Assembly (NCBI GenBank): GCA_947628495.1
Contig: CANRAC010000037.1
Coordinates: 1 to 8,490, forward strand
DNA: 8,490 bases
From: an uncultured Bacilli bacterium
GTDB taxonomy: Bacteria; Bacillota_I; Bacilli_A; RF39; UBA660
Reading direction: 5' to 3'
Part shown: one piece after another, positions 7,618 to 8,490 of the stretch
Layout of the letters: the number at the start of each line of letters is the position of its first letter
Numbering within the stretch: position 1 is the first letter of the stretch
The notes under the pieces: generated by a model
The model's database searches: none
The model's input: only the letters and a program-made list of their open reading frames with translations
What the model was told of the DNA's origin: nothing
Made by a program: the position numbers and the translations under genes

Positions 7618-8350
7618 TATTAATTTCCTCCAAATAATCATAATATTTTTTATCACTAATTAAATTCAAATCTAAATTTAAATCTCGTAATAAATATTCT
7701 AACTTTTGAATTTCTTCAATGTTAGAATATTCTAGTTTTTTAACTTCTATTTCAATAAATAATCCGATATCTTTAACTTCATCAAAAGCAAATTCATATT
7801 TATTTTTATATAAAATTTTAGTTCGATTTTTTTGTATTTTTCCTAATTTTTTTAAACCAATATTTGTTAGTATTTTATCCATCATTTGCTCATTATCAAT
7901 AATTGTCTCATATTCAATTCGTGCAGATGGCATACTAGCTCTTTTGTATCCTAAAATGCTAATCCCGTTTTCATTTCGAATCCGAACATATTCTCTTAAT
8001 TTATTTTTAGAGGAAATAGAGTAATATGTATCAATATGTTTTACTATATTTGTAGGCCAATCTTCTTGTTTTAATGTTTGCATTAACTTATTAAAGGTTG
8101 CTTTATCTACTTTTAATTTAAGTTCTATTTCCAAGCATTGATCATTATAAAATTCTTCATATAGCAAATTATAGATACTAGTATTGAAAATCGCGGCAAT
8201 TTTAAAGAGCATATTAATATCTGGGATTGTCCGATTACATTCCCAACTAGAAATAGTTTTATCGGAAACATAAAGTAAATCAGCGAACTTTTGTTGTGTT
8301 AATTTGTTTCTTATTCTTAAGTTCTTTAGCTTTTCTCCAAAATTATTCAT
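7604..8350 (-). CDS. Xre-type HTH fused to CYTH (triphosphate tunnel) domain
   Basis: The protein has 248 residues from the ATG at 8350, which has a strong AAGGAGG at 8355-8361. Upstream in-frame codons to 8380 are rejected for lack of such a site. Residues 5-63 form an Xre helix-turn-helix: TQQKFADLLYVSDKTISSWE (18-37) is the DNA-reading unit, followed by PDINMLFKIAAIFNTSI. Residues about 73-245 form a CYTH domain: EIELKLK (Glu74, Glu76, Lys78 as ExExK), DTYYS (107-111), YVRIR (Arg123, Arg125), GYKR (134-137), RIEYE (144-148), NRTK (Arg176), FDEV (Asp190) and FIEIEV (Glu200, Glu202). CYTH enzymes hydrolyse triphosphates, and CyaB members make cAMP. All usual charged tunnel positions seem kept, so it could be catalytic or could sense a triphosphate. 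It is likely autoregulated through the palindrome at 8399-8415. Confidence 0.9.
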   Translation of the reverse strand: MNNFGEKLKNLRIRNKLTQQKFADLLYVSDKTISSWECNRTIPDINMLFKIAAIFNTSIYNLLYEEFYNDQCLEIELKLKVDKATFNKLMQTLKQEDWPTNIVKHIDTYYSISSKNKLREYVRIRNENGISILGYKRASMPSARIEYETIIDNEQMMDKILTNIGLKKLGKIQKNRTKILYKNKYEFAFDEVKDIGLFIEIEVKKLEYSNIEEIQKLEYLLRDLNLDLNLISDKKYYDYLEEINNVEK

Positions 8351-8377
8351 ATTACCTCCTTGATAATTATATTTTAA

Positions 8378-8406
8378 CATATAATTAGATTGATTATTTT
8401 CTACAA
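8378..8406 (-). promoter_or_regulatory. Candidate promoter of the HTH-CYTH gene
   Basis: On the minus strand TTGTAG (8401-8406) and TATATG (8378-8383) are separated by exactly 17 bases, giving a leader of about 20 bases before the ATG. Each hexamer matches the consensus only in part, and the region is AT-rich, so other -10 choices exist (TAAAAT at 8371-8376). The -35 falls inside the palindrome. Confidence 0.4.
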
Positions 8407-8415
8407 TTTGTAGAA
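8399..8415. promoter_or_regulatory. 17-bp palindrome, candidate operator
   Basis: The sequence TTCTACAATTTGTAGAA is a perfect inverted repeat with 8-bp arms around one central base. It lies about 50 bases upstream of the HTH-CYTH start and contains the candidate -35. ACAA/TTGT arms are of the kind bound by Xre-family dimers, so self-repression is a reasonable inference. One or two bases at its upstream edge appear to belong to the intron end. Confidence 0.5.
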
Positions 8416-8490
8416 TCGAGTAGAGAAAAATAATTAAATTATTTTGTCCCTCTCACACCACCGAACGTACGGTTCTCGTATTCGGCGGTT
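8414..8490 (-). ncRNA. Group II intron 3' end (domains V and VI), body off-window
   Basis: On the minus strand, bases 8489-8481 (ACCGCCGAA) pair with 8465-8457 (TTCGGTGGT), nine pairs including one G-U. Above them a TACG/CGTA upper helix with a small loop and a two-base CG bulge on the 3' side form the roughly 34-nt domain V shape. The G-U wobble position gives a CGC catalytic triad, typical of class C introns (many others have AGC). GTGAGAGG follows. Then comes a domain VI hairpin with arms AAAATAATT and AATTATTTT around one base (8430-8448), and an end CTACTCGATT in which the A (8421-8422 region) sits 7-8 bases before the end as the branch-point. The 3' splice site is at about 8414/8415. 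The intron lies in the same orientation as the downstream genes. Confidence 0.85.

Noticed and set aside
7719..8024. 101-codon plus-strand open frame
   Set aside because: It is antisense to the CYTH domain, whose motifs are clear; the Ser/Ile/Leu-rich product is what an opposite frame of this AT-rich gene gives.
1..8490. CRISPR array, tRNA or rRNA gene, insertion-sequence transposase
   Set aside because: No regularly spaced repeats, cloverleaf-forming GC-rich segments, rRNA stretches or transposase motifs were seen on either strand.

Overview
The window is strongly AT-rich, and every supported gene lies on the minus strand. TGA serves as a stop codon (S41 peptidase, M3 peptidase and HTH-CYTH genes) and tryptophan is TGG, so the standard bacterial code fits. 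Low GC, strong Shine-Dalgarno sites and the protein families suggest a low-GC Firmicute, possibly a gut Bacilli/Mollicutes-related lineage. That placement is inference, since there is no rRNA or other marker.

Read in the direction of transcription (right to left), the window opens with the 3' end of a group II intron (domains V and VI, about 8414-8490). The intron body and any reverse transcriptase lie beyond the right edge. Next to the intron end is a 17-bp palindrome, then a two-gene unit: an Xre-type helix-turn-helix fused to a CYTH (triphosphate tunnel) domain, overlapping by 14 nt an unrecognised 190-residue protein. A weak hairpin with a T-run closes this unit.

A promoter with an extended -10 then drives a tight five-gene operon: M3 oligoendopeptidase, sirtuin (NAD-dependent deacylase), a membrane-anchored protein of unknown function, thioredoxin reductase (trxB), and a uracil-DNA glycosylase superfamily protein. 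Stop codons overlap or abut the next Shine-Dalgarno at these junctions, which points to translational coupling. The shared theme, if any, is housekeeping: peptide turnover, NAD/redox and DNA repair.

Left of position 2195 the gene density drops and decay is visible: a frameshifted relic (2058-2181) and an ASCH-domain gene whose 5' end is lost behind an in-frame stop (1773-2057). Then come an S41-type peptidase without a signal peptide (448-1617), about 200 bases without a recognisable gene (246-447), and the first 81 codons of a small SWIM zinc-finger protein running off the left edge. The main item for a second look is the HTH-CYTH fusion with its partner gene and palindrome, next to the intron.
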